Part shown: piece after piece, positions 10,267 through 19,862 of the stretch
Layout: every line of letters starts with the position of its first letter
Position numbering within the stretch: the first letter of the stretch is position 1
Origin: Dryomyza anilis
Lineage: Eukaryota; Arthropoda; Insecta; Diptera; Dryomyzidae
Assembly (NCBI GenBank): GCA_951804985.1
Contig: OX638133.1
Coordinates: 34,311,963 to 34,375,962 of the forward strand
Reading direction: 5' to 3'
DNA: 64,000 nucleotides
Position numbers and translations under genes: made by a program
The notes under the pieces: generated by a model
Databases searched by the model: none
What the model was told of the DNA's origin: nothing
What the model saw: the letters and a program-made list of their open reading frames with translations, nothing else

Positions 10267-12236
10267 TTAATTTAAGACTTCATTTTTAATCTTCTCCTCC
10301 AATTCCATTAATAAATTATGATGTACAACAGGAAACTCCCACTGCTGGAAAGGATTTCCTAATTCACATTTGCTTAAATGTAATGTGTGATGTGTCTCAT
10401 TAGCCAATATACACCAATCGCCTTCAGTAACAATCCATTTTGTTTGTCGATCATAAAACCAGTGCTGATTACCACCTCTATGATGGCAATCCCATTGTTT
10501 AACAATATGTTCGTGAAAGTTTGATTCCAGACATATACCGCGTACATCACGCATCTCATTACGCCAAGAAAAGCGATACGATTGATTCGCATGCGGTTGA
10601 TTGCCATCCTCGGCGCACAGAGCCAGTACAACGCCTTGAGTATCCTGCTCCATTCCTTCGATGCAGAAATTCGACGCACCAACATTAGAAATAGCACCAT
10701 ATGCATAATCTTCTGGTATATATGGTGGAAACCACTTCATCATGTCAATATAGATATTTTCTATCAGCCACGTGAATGATTTACATTGTAAGTGTTCACG
10801 TATCGCATGACGATCGGTAAGATCGCCTATTTGTTCGTCGCTGACTTTGGCAATTTCCGGGCTATTATGAAAGACAAATTTACGATGCTGCTCATCCATC
10901 CAGACCTCTACGACTCGACGATAATTCTATAATATGACATTTAATCATTTATATTATTTGCATTATTTTTCAATAAATACCCGTGCAATAAAATTAAAAT
11001 TTCCATATAGATTTGTGTTCCCCTTAGTGTTGGGATCTCGATACAAGTGACCCATATGAGAACAAGGCACTTCAAGTAACTCACCACCGCACATCCAAAT
11101 CTTAAAACTCATTTCGTACTGCTCGCCACCCCAGAACTCCATGCCCTCGTCGAAGCCTCCCAAATCCCAGAAAAAGTCGCGCCCTATTGCCAAAGCACCG
11201 CCCAACATCACATTATTCTTGTATGGTTTTGTTGGATTGCGATATTCTTCATCAGTCAATGGCATCATCAAATATTCGAATTTCCAATTAACGTAGCCAC
11301 GATAGCCCGTTCTGTGCCGGTATTCAAAAGTGTCAAAAGCGATGATGTCAATTATGGGACATGTACAGGCGCGTGGATTTAATGCGATGGGCTCTAAGAG
11401 AGGTGGCAACCAATTGTACATCATCTCAAAGTGTGAGTCTAAAAATAGAAGGACTTCACTGCTTTTGAGTGCGGCACGTGCGCCATGCATGCGCGCTACC
11501 ATGAGGCCTTTTCGTTGTGGCATGCGCAATAGGCGTACCTTCGGCGGTGGCAAGTGAAGTCGCAGATGCTCCTCAAGTGGTGCCCGTAAACTTTTCAGAG
11601 TGCTACAATCGTCGACAAGTAGGATTTCGTTTAGTAGTTGTGGCGGTGTTCGCTGCATTATGCTATACACCGTGCGCAGCAACACACTGAGCTGTTCATT
11701 GTGGAATATAATGATAATGCTGACGCGTGGAAGATCGCCGAGGTATTTCTTATTGCGGCAGCTGTTGATTTACGTGATTTAAATAGTTCTAATATTAAAG
11801 TAGTTCATCCTGAGTAGAGATTTAAAATCGAGACCTCAGGATATCCGAGGCTGGAGATGTTATTAACTTACTTTGCATGTCGTATATCTGGCACCGATCG
11901 ATTCAACGATATGTAATCAGACAACATGGCATCGTAACCATATGCATTATACAAGCGCAAACGTTCCTCCTCTACATTGGCCACGGCTCCCACTTCACCC
12001 AGACCACTACGATTCAGTGCAACTGCGATGGCTGTCTTATCTTCCCAGTCACCATCCACTACCAGAGACACATTTTCGACCACAGTGTCCAACACATCTT
12101 GTCCTCTTTGAATATTAAATATGGCTTCACAGTGATCGAAGCACCACTTTGAGATGTACATCAAGAGCCATGTTAGCAACATACATTTGATATAGTTGGT
12201 TATCTGTGATGGTTGGCTACGAGTGTCTACTGTCAT
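10267..12236 (-). CDS. Polypeptide N-acetylgalactosaminyltransferase, tandem copy 2
   Basis: Same enzyme class as copy 1 (GT27, Golgi, UDP-GalNAc to Ser/Thr). Exons (minus strand): 12236-11872, 11761-10981 and 10926-10267, with introns of 110 and 54 bp; the product is 601 aa. I chose the ATG at 12236 because it is shared by all three copies. A further in-frame ATG at 12260 would add eight residues but is absent from copy 3. A membrane anchor lies at about residues 12-31. FLDSHFEMMYNW holds the metal-binding DSH at 230-232, and WGGEQYEMSFKIWMCGG, GHLYRDPN and VEVWMDEQHRKF follow. The lectin domain has CIEGMEQ, CLESNF, GGNQHW and CILANE. All catalytic motifs are intact, with no frameshift. It shares about 200 bp of 5' flank with copy 3, so regulation may be similar. 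Confidence 0.93.
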
Positions 12237-12437
12237 CTTCAAACTGCTACCTAAAAGCATGAGTTATGTGTACCTTTTGTTAATATTTCAAATGTCATAT
12301 TCGTGTAAACGTTATCACAATTAATCATGCTAGATCTTTATTTTAGTTGGTACTTGAAAATACTTTTAAGAATACCCAGTAGAAATATGTAAATCATCCG
12401 TACATTCGTTTTTTATAGACTACTTTAACCTTCAGAC
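12237..12437 (-). promoter_or_regulatory. Duplicated 5' flank of glycosyltransferase 2
   Basis: This roughly 200-bp stretch is nearly the same as 15147-15345 upstream of copy 3, with about a dozen differences and one 3-bp gap by eye. It ends sharply at TTCAGAC (12431-12437), beyond which the two loci are unrelated. It must contain the leader and proximal promoter of both genes. I do not see an unambiguous TATA box or initiator. Confidence 0.5.
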
Positions 12438-12612
12438 TAGAGATGGGCGCCTGCCTGTTTTTGGCACGGGCACGCCGATAGGTGACACGCACGAGCACGA
12501 CGAGTAAGCACGATAAAACACGGGTTTTTAAAAGACACGAAGAAACACGGAAAAACACTACAAAACACGAAAAAATTCACGGAAAAACATGAAAAAGCAA
12601 ACGAAAAGACCT
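12438..12612. repeat. Degenerate ACACGAA/GCACGA tandem repeat
   Basis: Words such as GGCACGGGCACG, GCACGAGCACGACGAG, AAACACGG and AAACACGAAAAA recur with irregular short period. The block begins exactly where the copy 2/copy 3 homology stops. Confidence 0.5.
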
Positions 12613-12709
12613 TCATCATAGAGGCAATTGTTATCAGTTGATTATGAAATATTTCTTTTGTTGCTTAAGCCGTTTTTCAGATAAAATAGTAGGCCTCGTC
12701 GGCCTTTAA

Positions 12710-12915
12710 TAATACTAAATTATAGTATCGATTAAAACTGAAGGACCTAGACCTAGCCTCTCTCGCTATTTGAGCTAAGCATTTTTAATATGTACTTAAA
12801 AAGTACAATACTTCATCCTAATGTTCTCAATCCGACAGAGTTTTATTCTCGATGGTTTTAAATTGTCTACCGAGAGGTAGCGTTGTAAAGAAGAAAATTT
12901 CAAAAATTCAACCTT
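12710..12915 (-). mobile_element. Degraded tRNA-derived SINE copy
   Basis: It shares in order GAACTTAGACC-like, TTTGAGCT, TTTTACTCTCG-like and CTACCGAGAGGTAGCG phrases with the SINE at 15476-15770, but is heavily diverged and its tRNA-like head is barely recognisable (TCGCAGTC near 12923). Confidence 0.4.
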
Positions 12916-13218
12916 ACAGATCGCAGTCGATCGTATTACCCACTTAACTATGAAATCAATGTTAATAGTAATTATGGTATATTTCTTCAGTTTTGGTATG
13001 TTTATTAAAAAAAATATAATGTATACGGTAACATAATTCCGTCTTACAATTTATTGTAATGTTCGAAATTTTGTGTATTTGAAGAATGTCTTTTTAATTT
13101 TTTTATAAAGTCCGTGTCCAACACAGAGTAATACATTACAACTTCTAAACGTATTATGATTGCAGTGATAATAATTTATATATTTTTTTGTATATTTCAT
13201 GCAAATATTTGTAATTTC
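12916..13218. other. Intergenic between glycosyltransferase copies 2 and 3
   Basis: AT-rich. No gene, clear repeat or strong poly(A) signal for copy 3 is seen. Confidence 0.4.
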
Positions 13219-15146
13219 TTAACCATCTTTAATATTTTTCATTTTTCCTTCTATTTCCAAAAATAAATGATCTCGTACATCTGGAAATTCCCACTGCATG
13301 AAGGGATTTCCTAATTCGCATTTTCTTAAATGCAACATGTGATTTGTATCATTAGCCAATATACACCAATCGTCTCCTGATACAATCCATTTTCTTTCCC
13401 GATCGTAGAACCATTTCTGATTTCCACCCAATGAATGACAATTCCATTGTTTAACCAACAATCCGTTAAAATCAGTTTCCAAACACATATTTTGTCTGTT
13501 GCGCAACTCAAGTCCCACTGAGAAGGTATAATATTGTTTCCGATGCGGCTTACTATGATCCTCTGCACACGGAGCCAATACCACATCTGTAGTGGGTGAC
13601 TCCATTCCTTCGATGCACAAATTAGAAGCACCAATACTGGAAACAGCACCATAGGCATAATGTTCCGGTACAAATGGTGGAGCAATCTTCATAATGTCAG
13701 CGTATGCATTTTCCATTAGCCACGTAAACGATTTACATTGTAACCGTTCACGTATTGCATGACGATCACTTAGATCTCCCAGTTGCTCATCGGTAACATC
13801 GGCTATGTGCGGGCTATTATCAAATATATACTGACGATGTTTTTCATCCATCCAGACTTCTGCGACCCGACGGTTATTCTATAAAATTTTCATATAATAA
13901 TATTGATAGCGAGACATATTTTCTAATAGATACCCTTGCTGTGAAATTAAAAGTGCCATATAGATTTGTGTTTCCCTTACTATAAGGATCGCGGAATAAG
14001 TGACCCATTCGTGAACATGGCACTTTCAACAACTCGCCACCACACATCCATATCTTAAAACTCATCTCGTACTGCTCACCACCCCATAAAATCATGCCCT
14101 CGTCGTAGCCGCCCAAATCCCAGAAAAAGTCGCGCCCAATCGCCAAGGCACCGCCCAACATCACATTATTCTTATAAGGCTTGGACGGATTACGATATTC
14201 CTCATCAGTTAGTGGCATAAAGAAGAAGTCAAAGTGCCAGTCGAAGCCGCCACGGTAGTTCGATGTGTGCTGGTACTCAAAAGTGTCAAAGGCGATTTTA
14301 TCAATCATGGGACATGTGCAAGTGCGCGGATTTAAGGCGATCGGTTCTAAAAGCGGTGGCAACCAATTGTACATCACCTCAAAGTGAGAATCTAGAAAAA
14401 TAAGAACTTCACTGCTGTTGATTGCTGCACGTGCGCCATTCATGCGAGCTACCATGAGGCCTTTTCGTTGTGGCATGCGCAATAGGCGTACCTTCGGCGG
14501 TATCAAGTGAAGCCGCAGATGTTCCTCAAGTGGTGCCTGCAAACTTTCCAGAGTGCTACAATCATCGACAAGCAGGATCTCGTTAAGTAGTTGCGGCGGT
14601 GTTCGCTGTATTATGCCATATACGGTGCGCAGCAATACACTGAGATGTTCATTGTGGAATATAATGATAATGCTGACGCGTGGCAGATCGGCGAGGTATT
14701 TCTTGTTGCGGCAGCTGTAAGTTTATGTGATATTAATAGGGTGAAGTGGTTCGTGTTGTGTCGAACAAGAAATTTACTTACTCTGGATGTCGTATATCCG
14801 GCACCGATCGATTCAGCGATATGTAATCAGATAACATGGCATCGTAACCATTTTCATTATACAAGCGCAAACGTTCCTCCTCTACATTGGCCACGGCTCC
14901 CACTTCACCCAGGCCACTGCGATTCAGAGCTGCTGCAATGGCAGTCTTATCTTCCCAGTCACCATCCACTACCAGAGACACATTTTCGACCACAGTGTCC
15001 AACACATCTTGTCCTCTTTGAATTTTAAATATGGCTTCACAGTGATCGAAGCACCACTTTGAGATGTACATCAAGAGCCATGTTAACAACATACATTTGA
15101 TATAGTTGGTTATCTGTGATGGTTGGCTACGAGCGTCTACTGTCAT
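13219..15146 (-). CDS. Polypeptide N-acetylgalactosaminyltransferase, tandem copy 3
   Basis: Third tandem GT27 enzyme. Exons (minus strand): 15146-14782, 14714-13934 and 13878-13219, with introns of 67 and 55 bp; the product is 601 aa. The open frame extends upstream to 15236, but the shared ATG at 15146 is the likely start. The first 120 residues are almost the same as copy 2 (signal anchor, VVDGDWEDKTAIAAALN, GLGEVGAVANVEEERLRLY). The catalytic domain keeps FLDSHFEVMYNW (DSH 230-232), WGGEQYEMSFKIWMCGG, GHLFRDPY and VWMDEKHRQY. The lectin domain has CIEGMES, CLETDF, GGNQKW, CILAND and MQW. No lesions are seen. Neighbour order and shared exon lengths indicate unequal-crossover duplication. 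Confidence 0.93.
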
Positions 15147-15345
15147 CTTCAAACTGCTACCTAAGCATAAGTTATGTGTACCTTTTGTTAATATTTCAAA
15201 TGTCATATTCGTGTAAACGTTATCACAATTAATCATGCTAGTTCTTTATTGTAGTTTATATTTGAAAATTCTTTTAAGAATACCCAGTAGAAACATGTAA
15301 ATCATCCGTACATTAGTTTTTTATAGACTGATTTTACCTTCAGAC
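15147..15345 (-). promoter_or_regulatory. Duplicated 5' flank of glycosyltransferase 3
   Basis: Counterpart of 12237-12437. Similarity ends at CAGAC (15341-15345). It defines the outer edge of the duplication that produced copies 2 and 3. Confidence 0.5.
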
Positions 15346-15475
15346 CTTTGTGGTGACTCAGTTTATAAAACTACTTTGAAAATTGTATTTGTTTTTTTTT
15401 ATAAAAAATAGTTTTCATTTAAAAAATAATTTTATGTCAAAAATAAAAATTAAAAAAGGTTATTAATAATATAAT

Positions 15476-15770
15476 AGTTTGGCACTACAAGAACTTAGAC
15501 CGAGCTCTCTCACCATTTTGAGCTGTGAGTATTATATTTGTACTCAAAGTGGTGGGACCTACAATTTATTGCCGAATCCGAACGGCGGGTGAGAGCTTTT
15601 TAATAGTCAATGGTTTTACTCTCGTAGGTTTGCCATTTACTGACGAGAGGTAGCGCGGTATAGAAAAATGTTTCTATGAAAAGATGTTGTTAGCCCCAGT
15701 CCAGGCTTGAACCGGGGACCTTTCGGCTCGCAGTCCAACGCACTAACCACTGAGCTACCGCGAAAGAAAA
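15476..15770 (-). mobile_element. tRNA-derived SINE (family S1)
   Basis: Minus strand. The tRNA-like head lies at about 15698-15770: GCGGTAGCTCAGTGGTTAGT (box A) and CCCCGGTTCAAGCCTGGACT (box B). It is followed by a roughly 220-bp body ending in GTGCCAAACTATTA. Other copies are at 29532-29833, 60257-60560, 40325-40605, 16887-17112 and 63871-64000. Such heads carry an internal Pol III promoter. It should not be annotated as a functional tRNA gene. Confidence 0.75.
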
Positions 15771-15885
15771 CTTTAAAAAACGTATTTATTTTACATTTAA
15801 GAAATACTATACCTTCATCAATCATAGACGCCATTGTTATCAGTTGATTATGAACTATTTATTACGCTGCTTTGGCTATTTAAAC

Positions 15886-15955
15886 CCTACACCTATGAGG
15901 TACAGGGTATATTAACTTTGTGCATATATTGTAACGCCCCTTAGGAGGCGTGTCT
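15886..15955 (+). mobile_element. M1 repeat fragment (first 70 bp)
   Basis: Matches the start of M1 (CCCTACACCTATGAGGTACA to CCTTAGGAGGCGTGTC) and breaks off abruptly into an RTE-type LINE. Confidence 0.7.
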
Positions 15956-16680
15956 TAAGCTACTTTGGGATGGAAGGGTTATCCTGCAAAGCCTTATAAG
16001 TTTCGCAGGTATACCGAACTCAGACATTGCGGCGTATAATATTTCCCTTATTGGAGTGTCGAAGGCGGCTTTATAGTCGACTAATAGGTGGTAGGTGTCG
16101 ATCTGATTTTCTAGGGTCTTTTCCTGGATTAGGCGCAAGTGAAAATCTGGTCTATGGTGGACTTTCCAGGTCTGAAGCCGCACTGATAAGGTCCAATCAG
16201 TCTGTTGACGATGGGCTTCAGTCTTTCTCATAATACGCTCGATAGAACCTTGTGTGCGATATTGAGTAGGCTGATCCCACGGTAGTTGGCACAGATAGTG
16301 GGATCCCCTTTCTTAAGGATTGGGCAGAGTACACTGAGGTTCCAGTCACTTGGCATGCTTTCATCCGACCATATTCTGCTTACGAGCTCGTGCATGTTCT
16401 CTATTAGCTCTTCGCCTCCGGTCTTAAACAATTCAGCAGGCAGGCCATCAGCACCTGCGGCTTTGTTGTTTTTCAGCCGAGCGTTGGCTGTTCTGACCTC
16501 GTCATGGTCGGGTGGCGGAATCTCAACGTCATCATCAAGTACTGGGGTTGCCGGGTTTACTTCTCTATCGGTGGAATTGCTGTCATCATCACCGGTCAGC
16601 AGTTTAGAGAAGTACATGTATTCAGTGTGCTGTAGATATCAGTTATTAGATTTGCGTTCTCATCTTTAGAAGAAGAGCCT
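15956..16680 (-). pseudogene. RTE-type LINE reverse transcriptase fragment
   Basis: The minus-strand frame 16617-16228 has KNNKAAGADGLPAELFK, WNLSVLCPILKKGDP and NYRGISLLN, the fingers part of an RTE/BovB-class reverse transcriptase. The sequence then changes frame (CGFRPGKSTIDQ is in another frame, about 16165) and again to DTYHLLVDYKAAFDTP and LYAAMSEFGIPAKLIRLC (about 16090-15975). At least two frameshifts are present. The fragment ends before the catalytic FADD-type motif, so it is truncated at both ends and inactive. Confidence 0.85.
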
Positions 16681-16754
16681 CCAGTCAACAACGAAATAGC
16701 CCCCAATAAAAAAACGACCAATAAAATACAATTAAAACAAAAATGTTGTAATAA

Positions 16755-16885
16755 TAGAAACCGAAACCGCTATTATGAAAATTTTGAACAAAAATCGGAA
16801 CCGATATTTTAGTTCCTCTCAGGGACCGCAAATAATCGGAATCGAATAAGTTTCGATTTTTAGAACCTGAAACGGAACAATTATT
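16755..16885. repeat. Degenerate CGGAACCG repeat
   Basis: Repeated ACCGAAACCGCTATT, ATCGGAACCGATATT and AATCGGAATCGAA words, like 2700-2840. Confidence 0.45.
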
Positions 16886-16886
16886 A

Positions 16887-17112
16887 AAAAGTGGTGTACT
16901 CAAAGTGGTGAGACCTGAATTTTAATGCCGAATCCGATCGGCGGAGTGGTGCTTTTCGTTGACAATGTTTACTCGCGTAGGTTTGCCTTAGGTAACGCGG
17001 TATATAAAAAGATTTTCTATGCAAAGATGTTGTAAGTTTCAGCCCAGATTTGAGCATGGGATGTTTGAGCTACCTCTGAGCTACCTCTGAGCTACCTCTG
17101 AGCTACCGACGC
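16887..17112 (-). mobile_element. Degraded S1 SINE with expanded box-A region
   Basis: The body phrases CTCAAAGTGGTGAGACCTG, GCCGAATCCGATCGGCGG and GGTTTGCC are recognisable. At 17067-17107 an 11-bp word GAGCTACCTCT is repeated almost four times. This is the reverse complement of the SINE's box-A area, amplified in place. Confidence 0.6.
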
Positions 17113-17329
17113 TAAACCAAAAATCGTTTGAAATTTTTTGGAGTTTTTTTCATTTTATTTTTGAGGGTTATTTCCTAGCGAAACTATTTCAGCACCTGTT
17201 TTCCTATTTCATGAATACATTTTTGAATGTGTAAATGTTAGCATTAAGAGTCTGACTGTCATTTAATGTTAAAAATCACTGTTCCTCTTCTTCTTATGTT
17301 AGTATAACATATAACTTAACAGTTTATGT

Positions 17330-17806
17330 TACCAACAGCAGTGGACATGCGTATTGGCATCAAAACAGAGACAAATTAACTAACAACAAAATGCCGGCAT
17401 TATGACAAAACTCTTCCCAGTAATCATTTGGGGCATTGCCAATGTGAATAAATTGCTCGTTATAAACGCAATTCGCTCGTATGCATTCGTTATGTGTACT
17501 CGTTGTGTTGCGAACGAGCGAAGGAACTACGGGGCGCCTACAAGCCGACTACAGATGCCGAGAGCGGCACCTACGACTACGACAACAACTTTCAATCGTG
17601 CGTAGCGACCGACTGTGGATCCGAAGTGAAAACGAGTAAAAATAAACATTGCAAAAAGGAAGAAAAACAATTAAAATCAGAAATTTCAGTTTAAATACTG
17701 CGAAGTGAACGAACGACGACGACAACAGCAGCACCGACGAGAACGAACAGTTTGGCCATGCGAATTGGAGGCGCCTCGTTGCCGCTTGGCTGCTAAAACA
17801 ACAAAC
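17330..17806 (+). other. GC-richer upstream segment of candidate promoter
   Basis: This unique stretch is markedly less AT-rich than its surroundings. It carries short open frames (17402-17605, 17494-17694) that I cannot assign to a family. It probably belongs to the promoter or to an upstream noncoding exon of a plus-strand gene. Confidence 0.35.
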
Positions 17807-17838
17807 AGTTTATGCGGCGAATGCAAAGCAAACGGTTG
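17806..17838 (+). promoter_or_regulatory. Candidate distal core promoter: Inr, MTE-like and DPE
   Basis: CAGTT at 17806-17810 gives an initiator with A+1 at 17807. GGTTG at 17834-17838 falls exactly at +28, matching the DPE consensus RGWYV. The bases between +18 and +29 match 9 of 12 positions of the MTE consensus. The base before the CAGTT core departs from the TCAGTY consensus. Confidence 0.45.
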
Positions 17839-18093
17839 ATTCTCGTTGTCGGTGCGCATGCAAAATTTCGTTGTGCATTATTTTGAATGCAACATATTCA
17901 CGGTTCTAAAAAGATTGCATCTTTTAAAAAATGTGCGAAAAATCGAATGTACAACACAAGCAAAAATAGTGCGTGTGAAAGTGCAGAAAATTAAAGTGTT
18001 TGAAATATAAAAATATTTTAAAAAATAGCTACATAAAAGAAAAAAAAACATAGCAACATATTGCAGCTAAACGAATGCAGCAACAAACATCAG
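17807..18093 (+). other. Candidate noncoding first exon
   Basis: Begins at the proposed start site and ends AACATCAG with GTTAAT (18094) as a possible splice donor. The composition (GTGCGTGTGAAAGTGCAG, AAAATTAAAGTG) is typical of fly 5' UTRs. It could splice to the acceptor at 53594-53596 of the semaphorin exon, making a roughly 35-kb first intron. This is inference; another downstream gene is possible. Confidence 0.4.
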
Positions 18094-18485
18094 GTTAATT
18101 TTTTCTTAATTTTTTTTTCTTCTAAATCATGCCATGCAGCATTGTTTTATATATAAAATCAGAGAAAGAGAAAATATATATATTAAACGCGTCAACATTT
18201 GTTTAACCATTCTTACTTGCTGCAGCAACTTTTGCTGCGTGCTTTGTCTCGTTCGAGCCGTTTAAACTGCTGCACAGCGTTGTCATCATTTGGCAATTTA
18301 TCATTTTACCTTTGTAGACGATAGCCAAGTGCAGTTTTTTTTTATATTTAGCTTTACTTCTTATACATGACGTTGCAACTCAATGTCGCATAAAATTCGG
18401 CTCTTTTCTTGTCTCCACTTTGGGTATCAGGAGCGAGATAACATTTTGAGGCCTCAATTTCAGGCCTTAAATTTTTAGAAAATTG

Positions 18486-18795
18486 TATATGAGGTACTTG
18501 AACACAAGTAGCCGGTTCAAGGATCACAATAGACTGATCATGTCCATTTACTTGTTCAGACAGCAATGGTATATAAGTAATCTAAATTATGATTTACATT
18601 TTTATAGCTTTTTTTAGTTTTTCTGAAATCGTGATTTGAATATACATACAAAAAAATAAACGGACATCGCTAAATCGACTCAAGAGGTCATGCTGATCAA
18701 GAATATATACTTTTCCATACCACATAAGCTTCCTTCTGTGTATTACAAACGTCGTAACAAACTGAATATACCCTTTCATTCTTAGTGCATACAAA
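18486..18795 (-). mobile_element. Mini-me-like repeat family M2, copy
   Basis: It contains ATGAGGTACTTGAACACAAG, then CGCTAAATCGACTCAAGAGG and TGCTGATCAAGAATATATAC, and ends TATACCCTTTCATTCTTAGTG. It is related to copies at 44.7-45.4 and 46.5-47.1 kb, but here the GTCY microsatellite is almost lost. Confidence 0.6.
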
Positions 18796-19576
18796 TAATT
18801 TACAATTCACGAAGTTTTCAATATCATACATGGTCATATGCAAAGAACACGAATAAAACAATTATTTTTTAAAATCACGTTTTTGAATGATTAAAACCAC
18901 CTAAATTATTTTTTTAGATTACAATTTTTACAATTATTTTCTGTAATGTTTGGAGTATAAGAAATCGGCATCACTGTGAGACGGGACAGAAATGGAAAGT
19001 TATAAAACGTTTTTTTTTTTTATTTTCGAACTGATACATTTTTTTTTTAATTTTTGATAAAACTCTTTAATTTTAAAAATATTTATATACAATAATTGAA
19101 TTCTCTGAATATTATTATTTTCAGTGCAGTTAATAATTCCAATGAATCAGCTAACTTTAACATATTCAATCGTTTTTTTTTTATCGTAAAAAAGTTTATC
19201 CAATAAGCTGTAAAAAAATGTATAGATTGATAATTCAATGATAATTCATTTTGTTACATGCATAGAAAAATATATTTGCAGAAAACATAATATATTTGCA
19301 ATCGTATATTTGATGTCTTTAACTGAATCGTAAATTTGATGTCTTTAACAGGATTTTTAATTTAATTTCAATTTTTTTTAATATTTTTGTGTTTATTTCA
19401 TGACTTATGACATTTATGAAAATCCTGGTTATTCATATATGTAACATGTAACATAATATGTTTGATGCAAAAAATAATTTTTCGCCTCTGTGAATATTGG
19501 AATATGTAGAGTTATGTAAATTTATGAGTATACGTTATAACTTACCCGAAAATAATAAACTTTTCAGATATTTATA
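18796..19576. other. AT-rich noncoding, nothing recognised
   Basis: Poly-A/T runs; no genes or clear repeats. TTTGATGTCTTTAAC is repeated at about 19308 and 19335, a local short duplication. Confidence 0.4.
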
Positions 19577-19577
19577 G

Positions 19578-19762
19578 TCCTATTCTAACCCGACTCACAA
19601 AATAAAATCAGTCACAATAGCGCCCTTTGTCATAATTGTCACAATTCCTTATTCTGTTAATTTTATATTCTATGTTTATTGACGTAAAAGTCTGAATAAA
19701 TTGTCATTTGTAAAAATTGTTATTGATAATGACAATGACAATTGCTCACTAGAATAGGGCTG
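19578..19762. mobile_element. Short TIR element (possible MITE)
   Basis: The left end AGTCCTATTCTAACCCGACTC is mirrored at the right by CTCACTAGAATAGGGCTGTTA. The element is about 185 bp. Only about 12-15 bp of the ends match well. Confidence 0.4.
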
Positions 19763-19768
19763 TTAGAT

Positions 19769-19862
19769 TCACAATTTAAGATTCCAAATCTAATTTAATT
19801 TTTAAGATTAGAGCATTCTAAATGTTTTTGTCATGGTTGATAATTTTCTGGAAATGCGCATA
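19769..19862. repeat. Dispersed repeat F, copy
   Basis: TAGATTCACAATTTAAGATT to TTTCTGGAAATGCGCATA, similar to 9978-10076. Confidence 0.45.

Noticed and set aside
12260..12260. Upstream ATG as the start of glycosyltransferase copy 2
   Set aside because: Copies 1 and 3 lack it, while the ATG at 12236 is shared and gives the same 365-base first coding exon in all three.
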